This document shows, in pieces, positions 20,652 to 30,924 of a DNA stretch of 64,000 nt. The DNA is taken from contig CM037863.1 of NCBI GenBank assembly GCA_021292105.1, forward strand, positions 4,344,056 through 4,408,055, read 5' to 3'. A program made the position numbers and the translations under genes. Numbering within the stretch: the stretch's first letter is position 1; each line of letters begins with the position of its first letter. The notes below the pieces were generated by a model, which did not search any database, was not told where the DNA came from, and saw only the letters and a program-made list of their open reading frames with translations. The stretch comes from Anadara kagoshimensis. Its lineage: Eukaryota > Mollusca > Bivalvia > Arcoida > Arcidae.

Positions 20652-21668
20652 TTGAATTTAAAAACAGCAGTGCATAAAGATCTACAGGATGCCAACGATG
20701 GACGACATATTTCTACCAATTTGTTAAAATTAGCTGACTACATGTCAACGCATTTGTTAAAATCAAAAAGTGAAGGTACTGTGAAAAAATATTTTAGTTA
20801 TTTTAAAAAGTGGCAAAATTTTGCAAATTCAGAAAACATTAACAGTATTCCAGCACAGCCTATTCATGTTGCATTGTTTTTGACTCAACTTATTGATAAA
20901 AAGTGTTCAAATAACGTTGTGGAGTCTTCAGTATATGCCATAAAATGGGCACATAAGCTCCGTGGTCTTAGTGATCCAACTTCTAATCCATATATTACGA
21001 ATTTGTTAGAATCAGCAAAGAGACAAAATAGCAAACCACGTATTAAGAAAGATATTATTACTTCTCAGCATATAATCGGTCTTTGTGAAAAGTATGCAGA
21101 ATCTAACAATATTTTCATTATCAGAGATTTAGCTATTATTGTTCTTTGTTACTCAGGTTTTCTCAGATATGATGAGGTTAGGGCATTATTGTGTAAACAT
21201 GTCATTTTTCATGATGATTATATATCATTATTTTTGCCTAAGAGTAAAACTGATCAGTATAGAAATGGTGAAGAGGTTGTCATTAGTAAAGCGGTTACTT
21301 ATGCTTGTCCTTATAAGATGCTCAGTAAATATGTTCAAGTTGCCAATATTTCTTTGGATTCAGATCATTTTTTGTTTAAGCCAGGTTTTAGATCCAAGTC
21401 CCGTTGTGCACTGATAGATAAAAACAAACCTTTGAGTTACACCAGGGCTAGGGAAACTGTGGTAGCTAGATTAAGGGAGGTTTGCGGGGATATTAACATA
21501 GGTTTACATTCAATGAGAGCAGGTGGTGCTTCCACAGTGGCACGTTCTAAGGTTAATGAGCGATGCTGGAAAAGGCATGGTAGGTGGAAAAGCGAATTGG
21601 CAAAAGATGGCTATGTAGAAGACACCTTAGAGAAAAGGTTAGATGTAACAAGACAGTTGAATTTATAA
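20652..21668 (+). CDS. Tyrosine recombinase of the Ngaro-like element
   Basis: Open from just after the RT stop, in the same frame; the first in-frame ATG is at 20,742, and the frame start I give is a TTG. The catalytic set of phage-integrase-type recombinases is visible: Arg172 in GFLRYDEVRAL, His286-x-x-Arg289 in HSMRAGGAST, a His/Trp region KRHGRWKSE, and the nucleophile Tyr321 in DGYVEDT. It would integrate the circular DNA by site-specific strand exchange. Only the RT stop (TAA 20,634-20,636) and 15 bases separate it from RT, and TTTGATTTTTCAG at 20,637-20,649 looks like a 3' splice site, so splicing or readthrough may express it. All catalytic residues are intact. Confidence 0.92.
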   Translation: MNLKTAVHKDLQDANDGRHISTNLLKLADYMSTHLLKSKSEGTVKKYFSYFKKWQNFANSENINSIPAQPIHVALFLTQLIDKKCSNNVVESSVYAIKWAHKLRGLSDPTSNPYITNLLESAKRQNSKPRIKKDIITSQHIIGLCEKYAESNNIFIIRDLAIIVLCYSGFLRYDEVRALLCKHVIFHDDYISLFLPKSKTDQYRNGEEVVISKAVTYACPYKMLSKYVQVANISLDSDHFLFKPGFRSKSRCALIDKNKPLSYTRARETVVARLREVCGDINIGLHSMRAGGASTVARSKVNERCWKRHGRWKSELAKDGYVEDTLEKRLDVTRQLNL

Positions 21669-21758
21669 GGTTTTTCAGTCACTTTTCAAAATTTAAAAGT
21701 GGGATTTTTTATTGATTTTTTAATTGTCTCTTTTATTTCCCGTTCTTTAGGTTTTTCT

Positions 21759-21839
21759 ATCAGTGCCACAGGCTACAGGCAAATATAAAAGAAAACTAGG
21801 GTTTTCTTTATTTTTTATTTATAAGAGTATAAAATAGAC
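21759..21839 (+). repeat. Split direct repeat B1 (81 bp)
   Basis: It starts ATCAGTGCCACAGGCTACAG and ends AGTATAAAATAGAC, directly abutting A2. It is identical by eye to B2 at 22,373-22,453. The B1/A2 junction (AATAGAC-GTA-TAGTTT) models the closed circle. Confidence 0.9.
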
Positions 21840-22072
21840 GTATAGTTTTTTAGCGTTTCAACGAATAGCAAAAAACTGTTGTCTAATTGGTTCTTAGCAT
21901 TTAAATGTGAATAGGTTTCATAGGGGGGTGTGGCTTTTGCTTTAACGTATCAGTGTTAAATAACACGGGTGTATGTTGCACGGGTTTTATTTAAATGAGT
22001 ATAGGAGTTGTAGTGAAGCGGTGTATATAGATATCATTCTAGCCTGTTCCTTCCAAGTTGTCGGTCAAGTTT
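21840..22072 (+). repeat. Split direct repeat A2 (233 bp)
   Basis: Second copy of A1, starting with GTATAG directly after B1. Confidence 0.9.
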
Positions 22073-22372
22073 CATCAAACATTAATATATATTGAATAGA
22101 TTGTCAAGGTTTTCCAGAGACTTTTTTGTCTGTTCTTACAGTTTTTGATCTCTGGTTTTTAGCCCAGACAAGTTTGAATAAAAGTTTTGTATGTGTATTA
22201 TTGCAAAACCATTTTGGGTCAATTTTTCTGTTCAGAAAATAAGATGTTAAAGTATTTTTGTGAATAATTTGTGGTAAACATTCATTTATTTGTGTATATA
22301 CATATAATATATAAAATGTAAATTTATTTATAAATAATAAATGCCGCCTAATCAAGTGTCACAGCCAATAAA

Positions 22373-22453
22373 ATCAGTGCCACAGGCTACAGGCAAATAT
22401 AAAAGAAAACTAGGGTTTTCTTTATTTTTTATTTATAAGAGTATAAAATAGAC
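22373..22453 (+). repeat. Split direct repeat B2 (81 bp), right end of the element
   Basis: Second copy of B1. The next bases are ATA-CAATTTCTCATCAG, the right half of the DR-2 target. Confidence 0.9.
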
Positions 22454-22490
22454 ATACAATTTCTCATCAGTAGTGCTTGGACCAACATGT
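22454..22490 (+). repeat. DR-2 right half after the insertion
   Basis: ATACAATTTCTCATCAGTAG then TGCTTGGACCAA continues the sequence broken at 17,700. Confidence 0.85.
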
Positions 22491-22776
22491 GACACCAAAA
22501 CATTTTTTAAGATGATGAAAAGATACCTAATGTTCCAAAAAGAGTGAAATTCAGTGGATAATTAAACATCCGCGTAATATTTTATTAACTTCGTATGAGA
22601 AGGTAAAAAATGTAACGGATGACTTTACTCGTAATTTGACGATCAATCGCTATGATCAAAGATTTTGAAATAAAAAAAAAAACACATGAAGAGACTTTTA
22701 ATCGGAATGCCAGCATGATGATTAGACTGGTTATTTTTGCGTTAAAATTCAGAGTCAATTAAACGTCACAAGCTAA

Positions 22777-22976
22777 TTGACGGATTGCCGGCCACGCCCA
22801 CTATGTTCCGACAAAGGGTCGAAACGCTTGAATTACACTAAAAAAGAAAGGAAACTGAATTGTGCGGTTTAATGACGTCACTGACACTAGAACGTCATTT
22901 CTGGCCGTGACGCTGCTTTGGTACCGTGATGGCGGTCAGTGTCGAAACATTGTGGGCGTGGCCGGCGATACGTCAA
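22777..22976. mobile_element. MITE with TTGACG..GCCGGCCACGCCC ends, complete copy
   Basis: A 200-bp element with inverted ends TTGACGGATTGCCGGCCACG and CGTGGCCGGCGATACGTCAA, and internal GTCACTGACACTAG. It is the same family as 17,171-17,650 and 27,376-27,590. Confidence 0.8.
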
Positions 22977-23159
22977 TTGGAATGGTATTTGATTAATTTA
23001 TTCAGCAAAATGATTAAACATTTCATCATCTCCATTGTTATTTATACATATATTAGATAATTACGCTTTAAGATTTGTATGTAAGCAAACAATTTTTAAG
23101 GGGTAAAAAACAGAAGATTGTCGAAAGTAAATGTTTTGATGGAATGGGGTTTTACTTTT

Positions 23160-23395
23160 CAGTTAAGAGTAGTTCACTTATATCGAAAAGTTATAGATGA
23201 AGTGGCATTATGGAATGAAAGTCACAGTTCTTTCGTATAGGAACCTTAAAAATAAACGATGTCCTATGTCAGAGTATGACTGGCACGATAAAGAAACCTG
23301 TTGTATAAATGACATCAGCGCAACACACAGGCAAAATTTCCGCACCTTCAGCTAAAGACTGTGAATTTAAACACCATCACTCAACTCAACTCACT
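23160..23395 (+). repeat. SINE body without tRNA head
   Basis: GGCATTATGGAATGAAAGTC and CAGCGCAACACACAGGCAAA match the bodies at 2543-2815 and 13,095-13,440. The tail is AAACACCATCACTCAACTCA. The tRNA-like head is missing. Confidence 0.6.
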
Positions 23396-23914
23396 ACAGT
23401 AAATTTAATGTTTTGAAAAAATAAAACATTTCGGAGAAAACATTTATTTGGTACAAAAAACAAATATTTTGCAATATGTTTTTGTTGTCACATTTGCCCA
23501 TCCATAAAGACATCCATACACAAGACAACAATTATTGTGTTTCCATATGTTTGTGATAAAATGACATTCCGAAAATAAAATTTGAAATAAAACTGTTTTC
23601 AATATTTCATTACACATACTCTAAATATATGAACTAAAAACATATACCAATTACATGAATTATGATTTCATCACCAGTGGTGTTTGGACGAAAATTTTAT
23701 TCAAGGGTTTGAAAAAAATACACAAAGGAACAGAAGATATTAATCCAATTTTGACAAAGAAAATACTTTACACGAGGTAGTTTACCTTAATATTTTGGAT
23801 TTTTATATTATAACTTGTTGACTAATCAGCTATCATCGCCATTATTTTTTTGTATTTGATCACATGCCGGCTTTGTAAATCTTTATAAATGACGATAAGC
23901 TTGATTTTTAAGTA
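23396..23914. other. No supportable feature
   Basis: AT-rich sequence; 23,648-23,700 (TGATTTCATCACCAGTGGTG) may be a remnant of DR-2. No exon is seen. Confidence 0.4.
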
Positions 23915-24735
23915 CAACCAAACCTGTCTAAAATTCCACCTGTATATAAGGGGCACCTGTTCATTACGACAAGTAAAGTTTTATCCACATTGCCCTTTGT
24001 TAATAATAGTTGAACCTGTATAAAAGGGACAGTAATATTTTTTCCTTATAGCTCTTTATTAATGATATTTAATTCTATATATAAGGGTTTTCTGCCTTTA
24101 AGGACCAGTATCCCAATTGCTTGAACCTGTATATAAGGACCACCCGTTCATAAGGACCAGTAACATTATATCACAATTGCTTTGTATTAATGATATTTTA
24201 ACATGTATTTAAGGACCACCCGTTCATAAAGACCAGTAACATTATATCACAATTGCTTTGTATTAATGATATTTTAACCTGTATATAAGGACCACCCGTT
24301 CATAAGGACCAGTAACATTATATCACAATTGCTTTTTATTAATGATATTTGAACCTGTATAAAAGGGTCATACCCTTTTAGATTTTACCCCAATTCCTCT
24401 TTATAAATGTTATTACAACCTGTATATAAAGACCAACTGTCCATAAGGGCCAGTAACATTTATCTTAATTGCTCTGTATAAATGTTATTTGAACTTGTAT
24501 ATAAGGGCTACTTCCCTAAAATATCACTTTTACGGTACCCTTGGGTGGCCTTTACAGACACGTTTGACTGTAAAGTTAAACAGGATTATTCTTACTACCT
24601 TTTTATCACCAGGTATTCTCTACATTTACAAATACATGAGAGGAAAAACCTGCAAAAATTGTGATTGTAGAACGACCACTTCCCTTTAAATACCACTTTT
24701 ACCGGTGGCCTTTTCAGACAGGTTTGACTGTAAAG
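23915..24735. mobile_element. Expanded MITE with internal tandem repeats of about 75 bp
   Basis: The left end (ACAACCAAACCTGTCTAAAA, 23,922 on) and right ends GACACGTTTGACTGTA (to about 24,573) and GACAGGTTTGACTGTA (to about 24,733) belong to the ACAGTCCAACCTG family. Inside are about seven tandem copies of TATAAGGACCACCCGTTCAT plus AAGACCAGTAACATTATATC..., nearly identical around 24,120-24,340. The doubled right end suggests an internal duplication. Confidence 0.75.
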
Positions 24736-24783
24736 AATTATTGTTAGTACTTTTTTTACCATTTATTCTCTTCATTACTAATT

Positions 24784-25875
24784 TCATGTATAGCATATTG
24801 AGGTGAAAAACCTGCGAAAATTGTGATTGTAGAATCCGTATATGATAGGATTCACGCAAGAACTTATAAGCCAGGACCGAAGAAATATTTCATAAACTGC
24901 AAGTTGTGGTCCTGTTAGCTGACTGTGGTAATCCGAAATCAACTGCCATATCATTAAAATTGTAAAAGGGAGATAACTGATTATAAATGCCACTGTAATT
25001 GACAATGATATAAGTGTAAACATTCGTTTGTGAGTGTTATTTCGTGTCTGTGGCAACTGCTTTTCATACTTTTGACGAGTACTAGATTTATCAATTTCTT
25101 CCTCTGAATATTAAGATAAGAATCGATATCAGCTGTTTGAGATTGGTTTAAGCTTCGGGCGAATGTGGGAGATAACTGACAATTTTACTTTTGAATTGTC
25201 TCTAAATTTTTTCATCTTAACCATTTCCTTGATAACACGAAAGTATAAAATCCAAATGATAAAGCTGTTAATAATAGAGCCAAAAAACAACACAATTTGA
25301 TTTATCAAAGCGTATCTTCTGTAGATATCCTGGACTTTACAATCACGGCTGATTATCTCCCCTTTGCTTCCTGATTTGTCATACAAAGTTAAATTTTCAT
25401 CTATGACGTCATAAAATACAATACTAGGTGATGATAATAGTGGAACGACTAAGAATATCGATATGATTATTATTCTTGTTGATTTCAAAGAAATTTGTTT
25501 ACAAAATGGTCTACAGAGCTTTTTGTATCTGTCAATGGAAATAGATAGGAGAAAAAGATTAGATGCAATTGTGGCTGCAAAATTGACAAAGCGAAGAGTT
25601 TTGCATGCTATAACATTAGGGAAGTTGTTAAAATCAAGAATGTCGACTATTTCTAATGGCATTGACACGGAACATACAATGAAGTCACATATTGCCATCG
25701 CAACGATGAACATAAAACAGGAATTAGGTTTAAGTTTGAATCCATAGTAGATGATAACTAAAATGTTTCCAAATATACCTAATATCATATACATTACAAT
25801 TACTATAGCAACTGGTGTAAGTGTCAATATCATATCAGCTTGTAATTCCATGACAACTGAAGTGTTAAGATACAT
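24784..25875 (-). pseudogene. GPCR-1: rhodopsin-class receptor, interrupted in loop 3
   Basis: Starting at 25,875 the frame gives TM1 (GNILVI, Asn37), TM2 (AICD, Asp64), Cys91 for the loop disulfide, DRY-type DRYKK at 115-119, an extracellular loop 2 cysteine (SRDC) and TM5 ending VIKEMVKMKKF. It stops at TGA 25,129-25,131. After a second in-frame stop (25,111-25,113) the same frame resumes with KRMFTLISLSITVAF (TM6), FLPF-like SYLPFTIL, and TM7 with NPIIYGF, ending at 24,784. Only the third intracellular loop is broken, so it is either a pseudogene, an assembly error or a hidden short intron. The sequence is closest to the other two receptors in this window. The ligand is unknown; the overall look is of a peptide-type receptor, but that is weak inference. 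Confidence 0.75.
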
Positions 25876-26229
25876 TTTCCAATCTATATTGTGCGTGTTT
25901 CCGTCGATAAAATGTGGTTAAAGTTTATGTACCGTAAATTTGGAGAGTATTGAGCTGTTTGTCCGTGAATTAAAATTGGACGTAAAAACTGTCGCTAGGG
26001 ACTTCCTTGTTTGTGTATCTCTGTGATATTTTTCTTTTTCTTTTGATCTATACCAACTGTAAATACATAGACCCATCAGATGAATGTGTCAATAATGGTT
26101 TTTAGCCAAACAACATCAAACACGAATTATGGTCGTATCGTCATAACCTACAATTAAAAATAATATATGTTTTAGCTGTTGGAATATTACCAATATATGA
26201 ATATCCAATGTCGCTGTTCTGAAAAATTC
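25876..26229. other. Upstream of GPCR-1, no feature seen
   Basis: AT-rich sequence upstream of the minus-strand receptor. No promoter element can be assigned. Confidence 0.4.
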
Positions 26230-26605
26230 CCACTACAGGGTCTTTGTACAACGCAGCAGGCTGCTTGAAAATAAATTGTTGACTCAGGGATGTTGCAAGC
26301 CTAGGCTTATGAATGCCTTTAAAATATTTTATGGCCGGCATTACAGTATTGATGTTGTTTGATGTCTCTGTGTCCAGGATTGTCCTGGATATGTTTGACG
26401 TTCCATTGTTCTATTTTCCTTTTACATGATTTTAATTACACACGGGGCGTGTGTAGCTAGCTAAACAGGAGGTGATTACCCTTTCGGAGCACCCGGTCTC
26501 ACTTCCCTGGTGCAAGTTCACGTGTCTAACCGTTCTTGTCAGTTCCAAAGTTTTTACTTTGCTTCTGGATTGTGATTCGGACATTGATTAGTATGATTGG
26601 TTCTG
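26230..26605 (-). repeat. DR-1 dispersed repeat, nearly full copy
   Basis: Reverse copy from ACGCAGCAGGCTGCTTG and GCCTAGGCTTATG through GTCCAGGATTGTCCTGGATA, GTGTAGCTAGCTAAACAGGA, CTCACTTCCCTGG and AGTTCACGTGTCTAACC to a single terminal segment GATTGTGATTCGGACATTGA. This is the best reference for the unexpanded element. Confidence 0.85.
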
Positions 26606-26734
26606 TTTAATGTCTTTGAGTTAGGATAAATCAAAACTTTAATATTCCTCATGATAGTAGTACATGCACAACGATTGAACTTGTTTCCACTTCGAAAACT
26701 TTATAACTGCTTACATAGAAAGCTGACACAGAAA

Positions 26735-27035
26735 TATTGCAACCCTAGGCTTATTAAAACCCTCAAAAAGTGTTATGATCGTCATTACAATATTGTTTAT
26801 AAGTATGATGTTTCTGTATATTCTAGATAGATTTGACGTCCTATAGTTCCCTGTTCATTTCATTTTTTAATTTTGATTACGTATGTGGCGGTTGTAGCTA
26901 GCTTAACAGGAGACGCAGTTCATTTCAGAGTACCTAGCCTTATTTTCGTGGTGGAAGTTCGATTAATTTGCAACTTTTAAAGTTTTTAAGAATTGTGATT
27001 TGGACATGGTTTGGTATGTTTGTTTTTGATTAGCT
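26735..27035 (-). repeat. DR-1 dispersed repeat copy
   Basis: Reverse copy with CCTAGGCTTATTAAAACCCT, GTTGTAGCTAGCTTAACAGG and a single terminal segment GACATGGTTTGGTATGTTTG. Confidence 0.75.
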
Positions 27036-27375
27036 AAAAGAATCTATTTCATTTTCAATAACAAATCTTAGTTCAAAATACGCGAACTAAATATTTCTAT
27101 TCAAGAGTCAACCACAAATTGAACAGACATTAAAAAAGAGTTGCATTATTGTTATAGGTTGCACCGAATAATTTTACTTTTTTAGTTTTTAGTTTTTAGT
27201 TTTTTTACTGGCGATTAAAACCTAATACACCAACCAGAGAAAATTCACAATTTTATTTTTCATTTTTATTTTGAACCATACGACACAACTTAGTATTTGA
27301 GGATTTACAAATCAGATGGTTGTTATTAACAACGTTGATCTGACAATTCAATGTATGGCATGGCCTCCTGGGTAA

Positions 27376-27590
27376 TTGACAGATCACCGGCCACGCCCAC
27401 AATGTTCCGACAAAAGCCACCATCGCGGTACCAAAGAATCGTCACCGCAACTAATGACGTACTAGTGTCAGTGACGTCGTTAAACGGCGCAATTCAGGCC
27501 GAGTTTTCATTTTTTTGCGTGTAACTCCAGCATGTCAGGCTTTTGTCGGAACTTTGTGGGCGTGGTCGGCGAAACATCAATTAATGTTTT
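27376..27590. mobile_element. MITE with TTGAC..CCGGCCACGCCC ends
   Basis: Third copy of the family at 17,171 and 22,777: left CACCGGCCACGCCCACAATG, right TGTGGGCGTGGTCGGCGAAA. The region includes GACGTACTAGTGTCAGTGAC as in the first copy. Confidence 0.8.
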
Positions 27591-27635
27591 TGAGGATATT
27601 AAGTCCACTAGCAGATATGGTTGTAATTATTACTA

Positions 27636-28400
27636 AACAAACAAACATACTAATCCATGTTCGAATCACTATCCAGAAAAAGAAATTGGAACCGACAAGT
27701 TAGGTAAGACAAGTGAACAGGTGCTCCGGAAGGTTAAACACCTCCTGTTTAGCTAGCTACACCCGTCACGTGTGTAATTAAAATTGTGTGAAATGAATAT
27801 GGAATTAATGGACGTCAAATATATCCAGGTCAATCCTGGACATAGAGACATCAAACTTATTAACAAAAATGTGATGACGGCCATAAAACTGTTTAGGGCC
27901 TTGATAAGTTACATATTATACCAGTTTTATATTTACAGCACTAGATGGCCGTTTCTGAATACAATTCCTCATCAGTAGTGCTTGGACCAAAACTATGAAA
28001 CCAAAATCATTTTGAAATGTTGAAAAGCTACCCAAAGGACCAAAATATATTTTACCAAATTAAGCTAAGGAAATACTTTGCATGAGGGAGTATACCTTAG
28101 TTTTTAAAAAATTTCAAATTTTAACTTGCAGGAAATTTAGACAATCATAGTATATTTCTGACAATAATACAAAATTATTGCCTACTGAGTTTGTGATATC
28201 CTCGGGGCACCAGCTACCAGCAGAGATATTGGCTCAGGGGTTGGAATTACATATTATACAAGTTTTATATTTAAAGCACTAGACGGCCATTTCGGAATAC
28301 AATTCCTCATCATCCTAGTCTTGCAATATCCCTGGGTCAATAATTTATTTGCAATCAGCCTGCTTCATTTAAGAAAGTCTCTGTAGTTGGAACAAGCTCT
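27636..28400 (+). repeat. DR-1 copy carrying a nested insertion
   Basis: DR-1 runs from AAACAAACATACTAATCCATG (27,636) to CTTGATAAG (27,908), is interrupted by 27,909-28,312, and resumes with CCTAGTCTTGCAATATCCCT, TCAGCCTGCTTCATT and GGAACAAGCTCTTAAAATG. Confidence 0.75.
27909..28312 (+). mobile_element. DR-2-bounded insertion with 66-bp terminal direct repeats
   Basis: 27,909-27,974 and 28,247-28,312 are direct copies (TTACATATTATACCAGTTTT ... ACAATTCCTCATCA) with about 270 bp between them. The interior has no frame of note. Its position exactly inside DR-1 suggests that DR-2 is the terminal repeat of a small non-autonomous element of unknown type. Confidence 0.6.
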
Positions 28401-28869
28401 TAAAATGATTTTAAGTTTAACAGATGCATATCTTAATTCTACTAAACGAATGTGTCTCATAAACGGTTATGTCAAACTAAATCAAATGCCAAGGAAGAGT
28501 CCCTAAGACCGAGATAATTATGTAACAATAAGCGTGTTCAGTAAAAATCTGCAAAAAATTATAGAAATATATGTGTGATGTAACTAGTTATGCAATTATA
28601 ATTTCTAGAACACATGCATTATAATGATTCCGTAAAGAAAATTATAGTTAACACGAACCTTAAACACGTCTTGCACCCTTCGAAACAAACAAATCAAGGA
28701 AACTGCACACGGACAGCCCCGACTATGGGATTGTCTCGTTTTCTTGTTTGCATTGGTAATGTTTCAATGAACACAGCGTTAGTTCAAATTGTTTTAAAAC
28801 TTTCATTTAAAATAAATACAAGTTCATGTCCAAATCATAATATAATAAGTTAACAAAATTGAAGAATTG
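28401..28869. other. No supportable feature
   Basis: Contains GACCGAGATAATTATG at 28,504, like the arms of 6622-6765. The short frame 28,614-28,853 has no motif. Confidence 0.4.
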
Positions 28870-28990
28870 CAAAATACGTCAAACAAGTCAAACGCATTAC
28901 CTTCCACCAGGGAGTTCTGGTACTCCGGAACGACAAGGAAAGCACTTCCTGTTTAGCTAGCTACACCTACAACGTTTTCAATAAAAATGG
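28870..28990 (+). repeat. DR-1 fragment
   Basis: CCTTCCACCAGGGAGTTCTG, GGTACTCCGGAACG and ACTTCCTGTTTAGCTAGCTA identify it. Confidence 0.65.
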
Positions 28991-29630
28991 TAATAACTTA
29001 CCTCATGTTCTCAAAGTAAATATTGTGTAAAACAAAATATCCTATAATGGAATAAACAAAATATTTCCTTGGCTAAAAATTCATTTTTACAATACAACAC
29101 TGGCTTTAAGATAACCCAATTACGATTTAGTTTTTTAGCAACTAGTAGCCTTGAGCATTAAGTCTATTATACTTTGAAATCATTAATTCCCTTGGTGTCG
29201 TAATCTTTCTTGTTTGCTGATAATATCACCGACAAATCTAAATTTCATAATATGAAATAGTATGTTTAGCTAATTTACCTACGACAGGAATCCATAATCC
29301 ACGAATTGAAAACAAAATCATTTTTATAATCATGAAAAGTGACGAATGTACTACGAAAAGTATTTTTATAACTATGAAAAGTGAACACTACGAAATGCGT
29401 TCACTGGTCAAACCATTAGTACTTCATTACACGTTCAGTCGTCCGAACTTGTTTCTACAGCTTAAGCTTTTCTAATACAACACATGCTTTATATATATTT
29501 TGATAGAGATACTTTTTATCCAATGGTACATCTCTAGTATTAGAACCAATATGTGTCATTTGAGCTGACGAATGTGTAATGAATCTGTTTGTTTAACAAT
29601 GTTTTTTATTGTTGAAATTACTCTCCCTTG

Positions 29631-29662
<32 letters not shown>

Positions 29663-30924
29663 TTTTATTCAACTGTCACTGATTCGATGGTTATACTTTA
29701 AAATTATGTAATTAAACCTCAAACTACTATTATAAATGTAGATCATTAATGATGCGGTTATTTGTTTTCATTTTCACTTTTGAAGCGCTTAATGGATATA
29801 TAAAGCGACGTATCAACTCATAAAATATCGTTTCAATAAAATAAATATTTATTTTTGTTCGCTTATTGACGTGATATAACATTAACTTGTCTTTAGATAA
29901 TATATTGCTTAACTGTTATGACAAATGACAAATGACAATGAGTCGTATCTTGCAATCAAGATAAAATGTCCTATATAATTAAAATTTATTCTCATTACAA
30001 AAGAAATAGCTTTATACTTATTTCATCGGTCCCTAGAATTACCGGATCGGCGTGTCATTACCAAATCGGTGCTGTAACGACCTTTGTTTTAACTATGCCA
30101 TATGGGACTCTGTATCAAACACGTGTAGGACTTAAGTAAATATATTATACTAAATAATTAGAAAAATAGCTATATTTTTAGTATATAAAAATATTTTAAA
30201 AATAGATTTTTATGAATTGAATACATTATCTGCATCATATAAAACACAAATATTATCACTATAACTGAAAACAAGGGCCGATCCGGCGCCGATTCAATAA
30301 TAACACACCGGTAATTCTATGAATCCTTGTTTTATCACATTTCCATTTAATCTCACTGTACAAATACACGTGCACTTATGGTTTTAACTATGGGATACTG
30401 AATTCTGTATCGCACACATCAATCAACATTGCGACTCACCATAGAATCCGCGACTACGTTTAAGGAAAATACATTTTTCCCCACAGATAATAAATAAATA
30501 ATATAAAAATTTGGAATTAAAATGTGGACAATTTAAACGAGTGATTTAAACACTATTCACATTTATTTTTGTAATACATAGCATTTCTATAATTCAAAAA
30601 TAGACCAAGATGTCAAATTCAAAAGGAAATTATATTCTCAAAATCGTTTAAGAGAAATCAAAATGAAAACACTCCTTCAACCCGACAGGTGATTTTGTTA
30701 CCAAAGTTTCGCCTGGGTTGGGTTGGATAAAATACATTTTTTACCTTTTTTTACTCATTTTAATAAGCAGAACTATTTTCATGAACAATATTTATCTTAC
30801 AATACAATGTTTTGCCTCCTGAGATTACGATTTCCTTATGAATGCTTAGTCAACCAGCAAACAGACCATCCCGGTGGAAAAAAACAGTAGTACTTGGAAC
30901 ACAATTGTGAAAATCTAAATCTAA
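28991..30924. other. AT-rich intergenic sequence with a poly-T run and a weak inverted repeat
   Basis: A T run of about 28 sits at 29,631-29,659. 30,036-30,068 (AGAATTACCGGATCGGCG) and 30,287-30,321 (ACACACCGGTAATTCTATG) form a partial inverted pair, flanked by direct copies of a GGTTTTAACTATGxxATA block at 30,090 and 30,379. It could be an old MITE. No exon is seen. Confidence 0.35.

Larger units (their letters stand above)
17701..22453 (+). mobile_element. Ngaro/DIRS-type tyrosine-recombinase retrotransposon, near intact
   Basis: The order is A1 repeat, gag, RT-RNase H, tyrosine recombinase, B1, A2, spacer, B2. The 233-bp A copies and 81-bp B copies match at every base I compared, so the insertion is recent. 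Split direct repeats plus a tyrosine recombinase, and the absence of an integrase or LTRs, define the DIRS order. The SDR layout is that of Ngaro or PAT-like members, but here a 300-bp unique spacer (22,073-22,372) separates A2 from B2. There is no target duplication, as expected for recombinase-mediated integration of a circle. Confidence 0.9.

Noticed and set aside
24482..24689. Two forward frames near 24.5 kb
   Set aside because: They fall within the expanded MITE and its flank.
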